A stretch of 64,000 nt of DNA from Aerococcus viridans (GCF_001543285.1 NZ_CP014164.1:1054001-1118000); one strand, 5' to 3'. Numbered from the stretch's first letter, positions 37,099-47,916 are shown. Program-made: numbers and translations. The notes: a model not told the origin generated them from the sequence alone.

Positions 37099-38166
37099 AT
37101 GAAGAAAATTTCAAGTATGGGTGCGGTATTAGTGATTGCCCTTTTTGCATTATATCTTGTAATGCCAACCCTTATTGCAAAACGAGAGGGACTAGAGGCC
37201 GCCAGTCAAGAGGTAGATGAATCTCAATTAGTGGAAACAGAAGAAGACATCACCATTGGTTTATTACAATTTATCCAACATCCTTCATTAGACCAAATTA
37301 GAGACGGTTTCTATGATGGCATGGCTGAACGTGGCTATGTAGATGGTGAAAACATCACAATTGATTACCAAAATGGCCAAGGAAACCAATCTGATTTAGC
37401 CATGATTGCGAATGCTTTTCTTGCTGAAAATGCAGATATTTTAGTCGGCATCGCAACCCCAGCTGCGCAAGCTTTAGCCAATGCCGCTAACGGCGATCGT
37501 CCGGTGATCTTATCTGCGGTATCAGACCCAGCTAACAACGGTTTTATCGCCTCTGATGAACAACCAGGGGCTAACGTCACAGGGGTTACAGATATGGCAC
37601 CAGTTGCAGAACAATTTGATTTAATGGAAGAAATTTTACCACATATAGAAGATGTCGGCATTATTTACAATTCTTCAGAATCGAATGTAACGAAAACGGT
37701 TAGTGAAGCCAAGGCTGAAGCAGAATCAAGAGGGTTGAACGTAGTAGAATCTACCATTACTTCAACAAATGATCTAGCGTCAGTCGCTGAACAATTAGCT
37801 GGCCAAGTGGATGTTATCTGGGTACCAAATGACAATACAATTGCTAGTGCTATGGATACCTTAATTCAAGTAACAGATGCAAACGGCATTCCAGTTATTC
37901 CAGTAGTGGACGCTATGGTTGCTGACGGTGGGTTAGCGACAGTTGGTATCAACCAATATCAATTCGGTTTAGATACAGCGACAGTAGTAGCCGATGTCAT
38001 CGAGGGCGCAGATACGGCAACTTATCCAATTATCTATAATGACAAAACAGATACCTACATCAATACAGCTAAAGCTGAAGAATTGGGCATTCAACTACCA
38101 CAAGAATTGATTGATGCTGCCATTGATGTTAACAGTGACGAATACGCTGAATTGGTTGGAGAATAA
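37099..38166 (+). CDS. trpX: Tryptophan ABC transporter substrate-binding protein (TrpX family)
   Basis: 355 residues of the ABC_sub_bind family (COG2984). An N-terminal membrane segment (about 6-26) is followed by the two-lobed binding domain, with GIATPAAQALANA, GVTDMAPVAEQ and VPNDNTIASAM typical of the TrpX group in Lactobacillales. Most relatives are lipoproteins, but no lipobox cysteine is visible here, so this one seems to stay tethered by its membrane segment. AGGAGG precedes the ATG. First gene of the three-gene transporter operon behind the Trp leader. Confidence 0.88.
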   Translation: MKKISSMGAVLVIALFALYLVMPTLIAKREGLEAASQEVDESQLVETEEDITIGLLQFIQHPSLDQIRDGFYDGMAERGYVDGENITIDYQNGQGNQSDLAMIANAFLAENADILVGIATPAAQALANAANGDRPVILSAVSDPANNGFIASDEQPGANVTGVTDMAPVAEQFDLMEEILPHIEDVGIIYNSSESNVTKTVSEAKAEAESRGLNVVESTITSTNDLASVAEQLAGQVDVIWVPNDNTIASAMDTLIQVTDANGIPVIPVVDAMVADGGLATVGINQYQFGLDTATVVADVIEGADTATYPIIYNDKTDTYINTAKAEELGIQLPQELIDAAIDVNSDEYAELVGE

Positions 38167-38178
38167 GGAGGAGACCAT

Positions 38179-39069
38179 ATGGACATGATAATTAGTGCTT
38201 TTTCTCAAGGGACAATCTGGGCTGTAATGGGTCTCGGCATTTATATCACTTTTAGAATTTTAAATGCACCGGATATGACAACTGAAGGGTCGTTTGTACT
38301 GGGTGGTGCCATTGGTGCCCAAATGCTTTACTTTAATATAGATCCTTTCACATCATTGTTGATTTCATTTTTAGCAGGTATGGCTGCAGGAGCAGTTACA
38401 GGTTTTTTAGTAACCCGCTTGAAAATTAATCCGTTATTAGCAGGTATAATTACCATGACAGGGATTTACTCAATCAACTTGAAAATCATGGGTAAGGCCA
38501 ACATGTCTTTATCAACGGTGACGACTTTAAAAACTGCGATTGCTGGTTTATCCTTGCCACGTAATGTAGATACCATTGTGATTGGTTTGATCATTGTAGC
38601 AGCAATTATATTCCTGTTAACTTATTTCTTTAAAACCGAAATGGGGCAAGCTTTGATTGCAACAGGTGATAATATGCAAATGGCTAAATCACTAGGGATT
38701 GAAACGTCAGAGATGACTATGCTTGGTTACATGCTAGCCAATGGATTGATCGCTGTGTCAGGTTATATTGTTTCTACTGATAATGGCTATGCTGATATTC
38801 AAATGGGTATTGGTACTGTAGTGATTGGTTTAGCTTCCATTATTATTGGGGAAGTCCTATTCCGTAATGTGAAATTAGGGGTTCGTTTTATTACAATCCT
38901 AGTGGGCTCAATTATTTACCGCTTACTATTAACGATTGTCTTAATGATGAACTTTGAAGCGAATGATTTCCGTCTATTCTCAGCAATTATCGTTGCTTTA
39001 TGTCTGGCTATTCCAACCATTCAAAATAAAGTAGCCGACTACCGTGAATACAGAAAGGTGGCTAAATAA
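38179..39069 (+). CDS. trpY: Tryptophan ABC transporter permease (TrpY)
   Basis: 296 residues, BPD_transp_2-like (COG4120), with about eight membrane segments from residue 8 to 280. GPF-like motifs are absent, but GIETSEMTMLGYMLANGL matches the coupling region of this group. GGAGGAGA precedes the ATG, 12 bases after trpX. The last base of the stop overlaps the start of the ATPase gene (TAATG). Confidence 0.88.
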   Translation: MDMIISAFSQGTIWAVMGLGIYITFRILNAPDMTTEGSFVLGGAIGAQMLYFNIDPFTSLLISFLAGMAAGAVTGFLVTRLKINPLLAGIITMTGIYSINLKIMGKANMSLSTVTTLKTAIAGLSLPRNVDTIVIGLIIVAAIIFLLTYFFKTEMGQALIATGDNMQMAKSLGIETSEMTMLGYMLANGLIAVSGYIVSTDNGYADIQMGIGTVVIGLASIIIGEVLFRNVKLGVRFITILVGSIIYRLLLTIVLMMNFEANDFRLFSAIIVALCLAIPTIQNKVADYREYRKVAK

Positions 39070-39869
39070 TGACGACCTTATTAGAAATTAACCAAGCGAG
39101 AAAAGTATTTAACAAACGAACACCGGATGCCTTCGCAGCCTTAGATGACTTATCATTAACAGTGGAAAAGGGCGATTTCATTACCATTGTCGGGGGTAAC
39201 GGGGCAGGAAAATCAACCCTATTAAACGCCATTGCTGGCACCTTCCTGTTAGACTCAGGTGCCATCACTTTAAACGATAAAGATATTAGTCGTCTTGCTG
39301 AAGAGGACCGGGCTAAATTTGTTTCCCGCGTATTCCAAAATCCGTCAATGGGGACAGCACCACGTATGACCGTTGAAGAAAACTTATCATTAGCTTTAAA
39401 AAGAGGTCAAAAACGAGGTTTAGGGTTAGCTATTAAAGATGACAATCGGAAACAATTCCAAGAGACATTAAGCCAACTGCATTTAGGCTTAGAAAATCGA
39501 TTGGATGCTGAAATAGGCTTATTATCCGGAGGGCAAAGACAAGCGATTGCCTTATTGATGGCAACTATCACTAAACCAGAAATTTTATTATTAGATGAAC
39601 ATACAGCAGCCTTAGACGCAAAGACATCTAAACGCATTTTAGAAATTTCATCTGACCAAGTAAAAGACCATAACCTAACAGCCTTAATGATTACTCATAA
39701 TCTCCAAGATGCCTTGTTATATGGTAACCGGATGATCCTTTTACACCACGGTAAAATCATTAAAGACTTTAGTAAAGAAGAAAAAGATCAGTTGACAGCA
39801 GGTGATTTATACCAAATCATGGCCGACTTGGCTGAATCAGACTATCAAGATCAAGAAAATTCTATTTAA
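39069..39869 (+). CDS. trpZ: Tryptophan ABC transporter ATPase (TrpZ)
   Basis: 266 residues. Walker A GGNGAGKST (about 39-47), signature LLSGGQRQAIA, Walker B ILLLDEHTAALD, H-loop in MITHNLQDAL. COG1101 family, the usual partner of the two genes upstream. Translationally coupled to the permease gene. A terminator follows. Confidence 0.9.
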   Translation: MTTLLEINQARKVFNKRTPDAFAALDDLSLTVEKGDFITIVGGNGAGKSTLLNAIAGTFLLDSGAITLNDKDISRLAEEDRAKFVSRVFQNPSMGTAPRMTVEENLSLALKRGQKRGLGLAIKDDNRKQFQETLSQLHLGLENRLDAEIGLLSGGQRQAIALLMATITKPEILLLDEHTAALDAKTSKRILEISSDQVKDHNLTALMITHNLQDALLYGNRMILLHHGKIIKDFSKEEKDQLTAGDLYQIMADLAESDYQDQENSI

Positions 39870-39872
39870 ACA

Positions 39873-39933
39873 AAAAAGCGCCACAGTCCAAATCCTAAAT
39901 CATGTTGATGAGGGAAAGGGCGTGACGCTTTTT
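39873..39933 (+). terminator. Terminator of the trpXYZ operon
   Basis: AAAAAGCG at the start pairs with CGCTTTTT at the end around a long loop. It is weaker than the following hairpin, and both probably act. Confidence 0.6.
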
Positions 39934-39938
39934 ATATA

Positions 39939-39972
39939 AAAACGACTGAAGGTCAAACTTCAGTCGTTTCAT
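39939..39972. terminator. Bidirectional terminator between trpZ and nrdH
   Basis: AAACGACTGAAG with CTTCAGTCGTTT around a six-base loop, A-rich on one side and T-rich on the other. Confidence 0.85.
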
Positions 39973-39981
39973 TTGATTTGA

Positions 39982-40203
39982 TTAAACTAATTTTGCTAAA
40001 CGGTCTGGTTGGAAACCGTAGAAAGCTTCTTCGTTTTCGGCAACGATTACAGGCACAGCTTGGAAGCCCATGCCTTTAACTTTAGCTAATGCTTCTTCTG
40101 ATTCTGTAACATCGATTGTTTGGAATTCGATTTCTTTTTCAGTTAAATATTTTTTTGTGAAATTGCATTGCATGCAATTTGGTTTTGTGTATACAGTTAC
40201 CAT
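39982..40203 (-). CDS. nrdH: Glutaredoxin-like NrdH-redoxin
   Basis: 73 residues, thioredoxin fold. The redox motif CMQC lies at 10-13 (YTKPNCMQCNFTK), and the cis-Pro region AVPVI and C-terminal FYGFQPDRL are typical of NrdH. It donates electrons to class Ib ribonucleotide reductase. nrdE, nrdF and nrdI are not beside it in this window. GGGGG precedes the ATG. The promoter carries an NrdR-like box. Confidence 0.94.
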   Translation of the reverse strand: MVTVYTKPNCMQCNFTKKYLTEKEIEFQTIDVTESEEALAKVKGMGFQAVPVIVAENEEAFYGFQPDRLAKLV

Positions 40204-40250
40204 GATTATCCCCCTATATATGCCACATGTAGTTGTGATTTATTTTATGA

Positions 40251-40283
40251 ACACAATATATAGGGTTTATAGTCCTGAGTCAA
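40251..40283 (-). promoter_or_regulatory. nrdH promoter with NrdR-like box
   Basis: On the minus strand TTGACT (40278-40283), 17 bases, TATATT (40255-40260). ACACAATATATAGGGT (40251-40266) matches the NrdR box consensus ACACWATATVTWGTGT at all but one position and covers the -10. A second partial motif (CATATATAGGGG on the minus strand, 40211-40222) lies 42 bases further toward the gene, four helical turns away. Nothing else was seen in 40290-40494. Confidence 0.7.
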
Positions 40284-40494
40284 GTTGTTTAGCTTAAATT
40301 CTTTTTTTCATCAATAGGACTTGAGCTAAAAGGTTGATGTATGGGAATTTCCAAATCTTTAAAAAATTCATGAGGATTTATAAGTGCAAATTTAGTACTT
40401 CGTTGTATAAAAATATCGAAACAACCAAGTTCCAATTTTACCAAAAATAAAAGTGCTTGTCACTTGTAACTTGAAATCAGAGGGGGAAATTATA

Positions 40495-41043
40495 GATTAC
40501 GATATAGAAACTGTTCAAGAAAATTGAGAAAATGGTTTAACGCAGGTTGCCTTAGATTCTTTATCGTTGGAGATGGTTGCGGCCGATGACGAGGAGAGTC
40601 AAATTTTTGCGGAGTATATTCAATCACAATTAACAGAGAACCTGCCAAGTATCGAAGTTACCGTAAAGACTATGCCGTTATCTGCTCGATTTGCAGCTTT
40701 ATCTGATGGGGACTATGACTTAGGTGCCACTTTCTGGCAAGCTGATTTCGGGGACCCAATAAACTATTTAGGACGGTTTGATTCTTCTATTACCCGCGGA
40801 AATTATCAATATGATGAATTGGATGAATTGGTGGCTAAAAGTCTGGCGCAAGCACTTGACCCAAGTGGTAGATGGGAAACGCTGATAAATCTTGAAAAAG
40901 CTGACTTAGATGATTATGCTGTTCAGATTCCAGTGTATCAGTCCTATCAAGCAATTTTAGAAAATCCACAAGTATCTGATATCAACCGACCAGGTCAATC
41001 TTATATCAACTATAGATGGGCCGATATTCAGACAGCAGAGTAG
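40495..41043 (+). pseudogene. Oligopeptide ABC transporter substrate-binding protein, C-terminal remnant
   Basis: The frame from 40495 reads DYDIETVQEN, stop, ENGLTQVALDSLSLEMVAAD and continues to 41043. It contains YDLGATFWQADFGDPINYL and the C-terminal INYRWADIQ, typical of the last third of OppA-type proteins. The in-frame TGA, the missing first two thirds (OppA has about 540 residues) and the lack of a start site mark it as a remnant. Confidence 0.8.
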
Positions 41044-41186
41044 GGTAATGACAGATAATCTAAGGTAAAAGACAGTACTTTCAAAATTCCGTGTAAAAAT
41101 GTTTATCATTTTATCACAAAAAAACTTTTATTCTTTGGTGATTTTGTATATAATAAGTACTGTTCTCATTATATTGTAATAATTAA

Positions 41187-42551
<1,365 letters not shown>

Positions 42552-42583
42552 TTCAAATACACTACACACGATGTGTAAGCAAG

Positions 42584-42611
42584 AGGTTGGCTAATATGGC
42601 CAACCTTTTTG
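42584..42611 (+). terminator. Intrinsic terminator after gdhA
   Basis: AGGTTGGC with GCCAACCT, seven-base loop, then TTTT. Confidence 0.85.
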
Positions 42612-42673
42612 TGTGTAAAGGGTTAGGCATATGCTTTTACAAGTGCTAGAATGAAAGAAAAGGGGTGATGGTT

Positions 42674-43561
42674 GTGACATTATCAAAGGTTGATTTGAAT
42701 TTAACGGCTATTAAAAGTCTCATACCAGTTCGTGACAAGGACGCCTACAAGAACCTGTTTGGTCATGTCCTGATTATTGGAGGGAACCATGCCATGGGTG
42801 GAGCTACCCAAATGGCGACCATGGCTACAGTCAATTCGGGCGCAGGTTTAACCACAATTGCAACTGATTCAGCTAACTTGCCCGCTATCCATACTGTTTT
42901 GCCGGAAGCCATGATCATGGATTGGACGGATGTGTCAGCTATCCAGCAAATGATTGAAAAAGTGGAAGTGCTATTGGTTGGACCTGGATTCGGGATGGAT
43001 AACCTGGACCTATGGCAGCTAATCAAAACCACAATTGCATCCTCTAAACACTCGTTGAGGATTATCTTAGACGCAGATGCTTTAAATCTACTAGCGGCAG
43101 ATTTAGCAGAAGAAGACAAGACAATTCAAGAATTACTTTCCCCAGATAATCAACATGAAATCATTTTGACACCCCATCAAGGAGAATGGCGTAGGCTATC
43201 TGCAGGCAAAGTCCCGGCCGATGACCAAGCGAGGGTTCAAAATTGGGTAGACCAAGCGGGTGCTATCCTAATATTGAAAGGGTCATCAACAGAAATTTAT
43301 GTGCCAAATGAGCTGGTCATTTACCGAAATCCTGGGGGTAATCCCGGCATGGCGACTGGCGGTATGGGGGATACGCTAGCGGGGATGATTGCTGGTTTAG
43401 CAGGTCAATTAAACAAAACGGCAGATGCTGTTAAGCTGGCAGTTTTCTTACATTCCTACATTGGTGACCAGCTGTATGAAGACCATTATGTGGTCCTACC
43501 TAGTCAAATTAGCAAACGAATTCCTTATACAATGAAAGAAATCTCAAAGAAAGAAATTTGA
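42674..43561 (+). CDS. nnrD: ADP-dependent NAD(P)H-hydrate dehydratase
   Basis: Repairs hydrated NAD(P)H. 295 residues, ribokinase-like fold. The N-terminal GHVLIIGGNHAMGGA and the C-terminal signature GNPGMATGGMGDTLAGM are both intact. It is the stand-alone kinase-like domain without an attached epimerase (NnrE). The start is taken as GTG 42674, about eight bases after AAAAGGGG; an ATG at 42668 is too close to that site. A NUDIX gene follows 25 bases later. Confidence 0.92.
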   Translation: MTLSKVDLNLTAIKSLIPVRDKDAYKNLFGHVLIIGGNHAMGGATQMATMATVNSGAGLTTIATDSANLPAIHTVLPEAMIMDWTDVSAIQQMIEKVEVLLVGPGFGMDNLDLWQLIKTTIASSKHSLRIILDADALNLLAADLAEEDKTIQELLSPDNQHEIILTPHQGEWRRLSAGKVPADDQARVQNWVDQAGAILILKGSSTEIYVPNELVIYRNPGGNPGMATGGMGDTLAGMIAGLAGQLNKTADAVKLAVFLHSYIGDQLYEDHYVVLPSQISKRIPYTMKEISKKEI

Positions 43562-43586
43562 AAGCAGAATCAGAAAGTGTGATGAA

Positions 43587-44057
43587 ATGGCAAGTGAAAA
43601 AATGCGATATACCAACCCCTCAGCGGGCATATTAATTTTAACCCGGAAATTGGATGGGCAAAAGCAAGTTCTGTTACAACAAAGAGGGCAAACGGAAATG
43701 TTAGCGAATAAGTGGGATTGTATATCTGGGCATGTTGAAGCACAGGAAACGGTACGCCAAGCCATGGTTCGAGAAGTATATGAAGAATTGGGCGTTTATA
43801 TTCAGGCAGATGATTTAGCATTTGTGGGTTTAACCCACCTACGTTTAGACGATGAAACGACTTACTATAATATTTATTTGACGACCGATCGATTTGTAGG
43901 CACACCGCAAATTATGGAAACCGATAAACATGATGATTTAAAATGGGTGAACTTGACTGATTTACCAACCATGGCGAATGAAATCGTCCAAAATCGCTAT
44001 GAAGCCATCCAACATTTGGGGCAACCACCATTTTATTCAGAAGAAGGATTTACGTAA
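43587..44057 (+). CDS. NUDIX hydrolase
   Basis: 156 residues. The Nudix box is complete: GHVEAQETVRQAMVREVYEE followed by LGV. Members hydrolyse nucleoside diphosphates linked to another group; the substrate is not predictable. It is preceded by GTGATGAA and only a weak binding site. The position after nnrD suggests co-transcription and perhaps a shared housecleaning role, but that is inference. Confidence 0.9.
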   Translation: MASEKMRYTNPSAGILILTRKLDGQKQVLLQQRGQTEMLANKWDCISGHVEAQETVRQAMVREVYEELGVYIQADDLAFVGLTHLRLDDETTYYNIYLTTDRFVGTPQIMETDKHDDLKWVNLTDLPTMANEIVQNRYEAIQHLGQPPFYSEEGFT

Positions 44058-44132
44058 AAAGGGGCAATCATAAGCACTTTATATGGAAAAAGGACATGAA
44101 TTTAACTGTTCTATTTTTTTGAAAGAAAATGA

Positions 44133-44189
44133 TTGATTCTGGATGTTTTTGCGTGTATAATGGTTGTGGTATCGAGTAAGCGTTTGCAT
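44133..44189 (+). promoter_or_regulatory. fru operon promoter with CcpA cre site
   Basis: TTGATT (44133-44138), 17 bases, TATAAT (44156-44161). Fourteen bases downstream, AGTAAGCGTTTGCAT (44175-44189) read on the minus strand matches the cre consensus WTGNAANCGNWNNCW at every position, placing CcpA just after the start of transcription. Confidence 0.8.
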
Positions 44190-44229
44190 TCCCTTTACAA
44201 AATATTTACGTGAAAGGAGTTCAAAAAAA

Positions 44230-45000
44230 GTGTTATTAGAAGAAAGAAAAACCATCATCTTAGATCACCTAAACCAGCATCATATGGTCGATTTGCAGAC
44301 CTTAGTCACTATGACTGGTGCCAGCGAGTCAACCTTGCGTCGTGATTTAGATAGTATGGAAGATGAAGGACTCTTAATTCGCGTCCATGGTGGCGCGAAA
44401 TTGAAGAAGGGTGCTAATCCTGTAATTGGAGAAGAACCCCGATTTAGTGATAAGGTACTCAATAATGCAAATGAGAAGCGAATCATTGCTCAACATGCAG
44501 TGGGTCTGATAGAAAAAGGCGAAACTATTTATCTAGATGCCGGTACAACGACCTTACTAATGCTTGACTTCATCACACCGGACATGCAATTAAACATCGT
44601 CACGAATGGTGTCGATCAAGCGATTGTTGCAGCTGGTAAAGGCTTGAATATCCAATTATTAGGGGGCACCTTACGGGCGAATACCCAAGCAATTGTTGGT
44701 CAAAGCGCTCATAAGCAATTAAAGAAATACCATTTTCACCATGTGTTTTTAGGGATGAATGGGATTGATTTAGATGATGGACTGACGACAACTGACGAAG
44801 CGGAAGCCTTTTTGAAAGAACAGGCAGCCAGTCAAAGTATAGACGTTCATGTCATGATTGACCAAAGTAAGTTTGAGAGAACTTATCCAATCACGGTTAC
44901 CTTAGATTGTGAATTCCAAGTTGTTACAAATATTTTTAAAGACCGACATGCAAAAGAAGATTTTACTCAAGTATATAAAATAAAGGAGGTCAACAATTGA
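44230..45000 (+). CDS. fruR: DeoR-family transcriptional repressor of the fructose operon
   Basis: 256 residues from the GTG at 44230 (GAAAGGAG upstream). A longer reading from 44164 starts within the promoter and was rejected. The N-terminal DeoR helix-turn-helix (MTGASESTLRRDLDSMEDEG) is followed by a sugar-phosphate-sensing domain (YLDAGTTT, LGGTLR). FruR proteins repress fruKA and respond to fructose-1-phosphate. First gene of fruR-fruK-fruA; the stop overlaps the TTG start of fruK. Confidence 0.92.
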   Translation: MLLEERKTIILDHLNQHHMVDLQTLVTMTGASESTLRRDLDSMEDEGLLIRVHGGAKLKKGANPVIGEEPRFSDKVLNNANEKRIIAQHAVGLIEKGETIYLDAGTTTLLMLDFITPDMQLNIVTNGVDQAIVAAGKGLNIQLLGGTLRANTQAIVGQSAHKQLKKYHFHHVFLGMNGIDLDDGLTTTDEAEAFLKEQAASQSIDVHVMIDQSKFERTYPITVTLDCEFQVVTNIFKDRHAKEDFTQVYKIKEVNN

Positions 45001-45914
45001 TTTATACACTAACGTTAAATCCCTCAATCGATTACTTAATGTATATTGATGAGATCCAAGCAGGAAAGACGAATAGATCAACGCGTGAACAGATGTTACC
45101 AGGTGGGAAAGGGATTAATGTATCTCGAATCCTAAACCAATTTGAAGTACCCAATATTGCCTTAGGTTTTGTAGGTGGTTTCTCAGGGGACTTTATTCGC
45201 GAATGGTTGGAAAAAGAGGGGTCATCTACTCAATTTATAGAAATTTCTAGTCCAACACGTATCAATGTGAAGACAAAAGGAACGAGCGAAACAGAAATTA
45301 ATGGTGCAGGGCCTGTCATTGATGAAGAAGCGATTAACCAATTGCGCCAACAAATTCAAATGATGACTTCAGAAGACTTGATAGTTCTATCAGGTAGTAA
45401 AGCACAAGGCTTACCGGAGGATTTCTATTTAAGCTTAATTAGCTTATTGAAAGAACGCGGTATTCCATTCATCTTCGATACAGCAAGCCAAGAATTGATC
45501 GAAGCCTTACCAATGGCACCACTTTTAGTCAAACCAAACCAGGATGAATTAGGTGACTTATTTGGTGTTGAAATTAATTCACTAGATGACGTTGTTTTAT
45601 ATGGTAAGAAGTTACAAGAATTAGGTGCAGAAAACGTCGTTGTATCACTAGGTGGTGACGGTGCCTTATTTATTGACAAAGACCGTATTGTTAAGGCTGA
45701 TGCACCTCAAGGTAAAGTCATCAATACAGTTGGGTCTGGTGACTCAATGATTGCCGGATTTGTTGCTGGATTACAGCAAGGTTTACCAGCTTCTCAAGCT
45801 TTCGTGCTAGCGGTACAAAGTGGGAGTGCCACAGCATTTAAAGAAGACTTGGCGGAGAAAGAAGACATTGATGCCTTAAACGGGGCAGTCGGTCTATCAT
45901 TTTTACATAAATAA
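44997..45914 (+). CDS. fruK: 1-phosphofructokinase
   Basis: Phosphorylates fructose-1-phosphate to fructose-1,6-bisphosphate. 305 residues, PfkB family. The N-terminal MIYTLTLNPSIDY and GGKGINVSRIL and the C-terminal anion-hole motif NTVGSGDSMIAGFVAG are present. The start is TTG at 44997, overlapping the fruR stop, with AAAGGAGGT upstream. The product of the downstream PTS transporter is its substrate. Confidence 0.95.
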   Translation: MIYTLTLNPSIDYLMYIDEIQAGKTNRSTREQMLPGGKGINVSRILNQFEVPNIALGFVGGFSGDFIREWLEKEGSSTQFIEISSPTRINVKTKGTSETEINGAGPVIDEEAINQLRQQIQMMTSEDLIVLSGSKAQGLPEDFYLSLISLLKERGIPFIFDTASQELIEALPMAPLLVKPNQDELGDLFGVEINSLDDVVLYGKKLQELGAENVVVSLGGDGALFIDKDRIVKADAPQGKVINTVGSGDSMIAGFVAGLQQGLPASQAFVLAVQSGSATAFKEDLAEKEDIDALNGAVGLSFLHK

Positions 45915-45944
45915 AGTTTACAGTCGTAAATGAAGGAGATAGAT

Positions 45945-47858
45945 ATGAAAATTACGGATATTTTACGTGAAGAGTTAATGATTCTTGATGTGAAGGCAGA
46001 TAACAAAGCTGCTATTTTAGACGAAATGGCGCAAAAATTAGTGGATACTGGTGCAGTGAGCGACTTTGATAGTTTCCGTTCAGACATCCAAAAACGTGAA
46101 GATACTATGAGTACTGGTCTAGGTAATGGTATCGCTATGCCTCACGCGAAAAATGAGGCAGTTACCAAAACTTCAGTTGTATTTGCTAAAAAACCAGGCG
46201 GTTTAGACTTCGAATCTTTAGATGGCCAACCAGCTGAATTGTTCTTTATGATCGCTGCTGAAGGTGGCTCTGCGGACACGCATTTACAAGTACTTGCTGA
46301 ACTTTCTAAGTTACTAATGAACGAAGACTTCATTGCTGCTTTAAAAGGTGCCCAAGATACTGCAGCTGTTACAGGTATTTTAAACTTAGCACAAGCACAA
46401 TTAGACGCAGAAAACAAAGAAGAAGAATCTTCTACTGATGTTTCTGCAGCTGACGTTGACGAAAAGCAACCATATATCATTGCGGTAACTGCTTGTCCAA
46501 CTGGTATTGCCCACACCTATATGGCTGAAGATGCTTTGAAGAAAAAAGCAAAAGAACTAGGCGTACAAATTAAAGTTGAAACACGTGGATCTGAAGGCGT
46601 TAAACATGGTTTAACTAAAGAAGACATCGACAAAGCTGACGGAATCATTGTTGCGGTAAGTAAAAATGTCCCAATGGGTCGTTTTAACGGTAAAAAAGTG
46701 GTTGAACGTCCAGTTGCTGACGGTATCAACAAAACTGAAGAATTGATTAATTTAGCCTTATCTGGCGACGCTCCAGTTTACACGACTAATCGTCAAGATG
46801 AAGATGATGCTTCAAGTGAAGACGGTGCGGGTTCAGGTCGTTTCAACTTCAAGTCATTATACAAAGACTTAATGAACGGTATCTCAGCAATGTTACCATT
46901 TGTTATCGCTGGTGGTATCATTATTGCCATTTCATTCTTAATTGAACGATTTGCCGGTAGCGAATCTGCCTTATTCTTAGGGTTCAACGGTATCGGTTCT
47001 GCAGCCTTTGCTTTCTTAATTCCAGTATTAGCTGGTAATATCGCTAAATCTATCGGGGGTCAACCAGCCTTAGTAGCCGGATTCTCTGCTGGTGCTTTAG
47101 CCAATACTGCTGGTGCCGGATTCCTAGGTGGTTTAGTTGGTGGTTTCCTTGCTGGTTATGTGACAATCTTAGTCATTGAAATGCTTAAAGGGTTACCAAA
47201 ATCACTTGCAGGTACTAGAACAATCTTATTCTACCCAGTACTTACGTTATTAATTACTGGTGTTATCATGTACTTTGTATTAGGGCCAATTTTTGCTGGT
47301 ATCAATACCGGTATGTTGAACTTCCTTGAAAGTTTAGGTACTGCTAACTTAGTATTACTAGGTGGCTTACTTGGTGGTATGATGGCAATCGACATGGGTG
47401 GTCCATTCAATAAAGCAGCTTATGCCTTCTCTATCGGTATCTTTACAGATACTGGTGATGGTAAATTCATGGCGGCAGTTATGGCCGGTGGTATGGTGCC
47501 ACCATTAGCAATCGCTTTGGCGTCCGTTTTATTTAAAAATAAATTTACTAAGACAGAAAAACAATCAGGTTTAACAAACTTTATTATGGGTCTAACATTC
47601 ATCACAGAAGGTGCTATCCCATTTGCTGCTGCTGATCCATTACGTGTGATTACTTCTAGTGTCCTAGGTGCTGCTGTTGCTGGTGGTTTAACACAATTCT
47701 GGACAACTAATGTACCTGCACCACATGGTGGTATCATCACTATGGTGGCGTTAGGGAACCAACCATTACTGCTAATCTTAGCGGTCATTATCGGTTCAAT
47801 TATCTCAGCCTTAGTTTTAGGTTTCTGGAAAAAACCAGTAGCTGAAGAAGACAGATAA
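45945..47858 (+). CDS. fruA: Fructose PTS transporter, EIIABC fusion
   Basis: 637 residues from the ATG at 45945 (AAGGAG upstream). Domain order A-B-C. EIIA (about 1-150) has the phospho-histidine H67 (MPHAKN). EIIB (about 173-270) has the phospho-cysteine C184 (TACPTGIAH). EIIC (about 300-630) is a polytopic fructose channel (AIDMGGPFNKAAY). It imports fructose as fructose-1-phosphate. Last gene of the operon, followed by a terminator. Confidence 0.95.
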   Translation: MKITDILREELMILDVKADNKAAILDEMAQKLVDTGAVSDFDSFRSDIQKREDTMSTGLGNGIAMPHAKNEAVTKTSVVFAKKPGGLDFESLDGQPAELFFMIAAEGGSADTHLQVLAELSKLLMNEDFIAALKGAQDTAAVTGILNLAQAQLDAENKEEESSTDVSAADVDEKQPYIIAVTACPTGIAHTYMAEDALKKKAKELGVQIKVETRGSEGVKHGLTKEDIDKADGIIVAVSKNVPMGRFNGKKVVERPVADGINKTEELINLALSGDAPVYTTNRQDEDDASSEDGAGSGRFNFKSLYKDLMNGISAMLPFVIAGGIIIAISFLIERFAGSESALFLGFNGIGSAAFAFLIPVLAGNIAKSIGGQPALVAGFSAGALANTAGAGFLGGLVGGFLAGYVTILVIEMLKGLPKSLAGTRTILFYPVLTLLITGVIMYFVLGPIFAGINTGMLNFLESLGTANLVLLGGLLGGMMAIDMGGPFNKAAYAFSIGIFTDTGDGKFMAAVMAGGMVPPLAIALASVLFKNKFTKTEKQSGLTNFIMGLTFITEGAIPFAAADPLRVITSSVLGAAVAGGLTQFWTTNVPAPHGGIITMVALGNQPLLLILAVIIGSIISALVLGFWKKPVAEEDR

Positions 47859-47871
47859 TCATTTAAAATAA

Positions 47872-47916
47872 AAAAATGCACGAAATTGCCGAAAGGTGAG
47901 TTTCGTGCATTTTTTT
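47872..47916 (+). terminator. Terminator of the fru operon
   Basis: AAAAAATGCACGAAA with TTTCGTGCATTTTTT, a strong stem. Confidence 0.9.
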
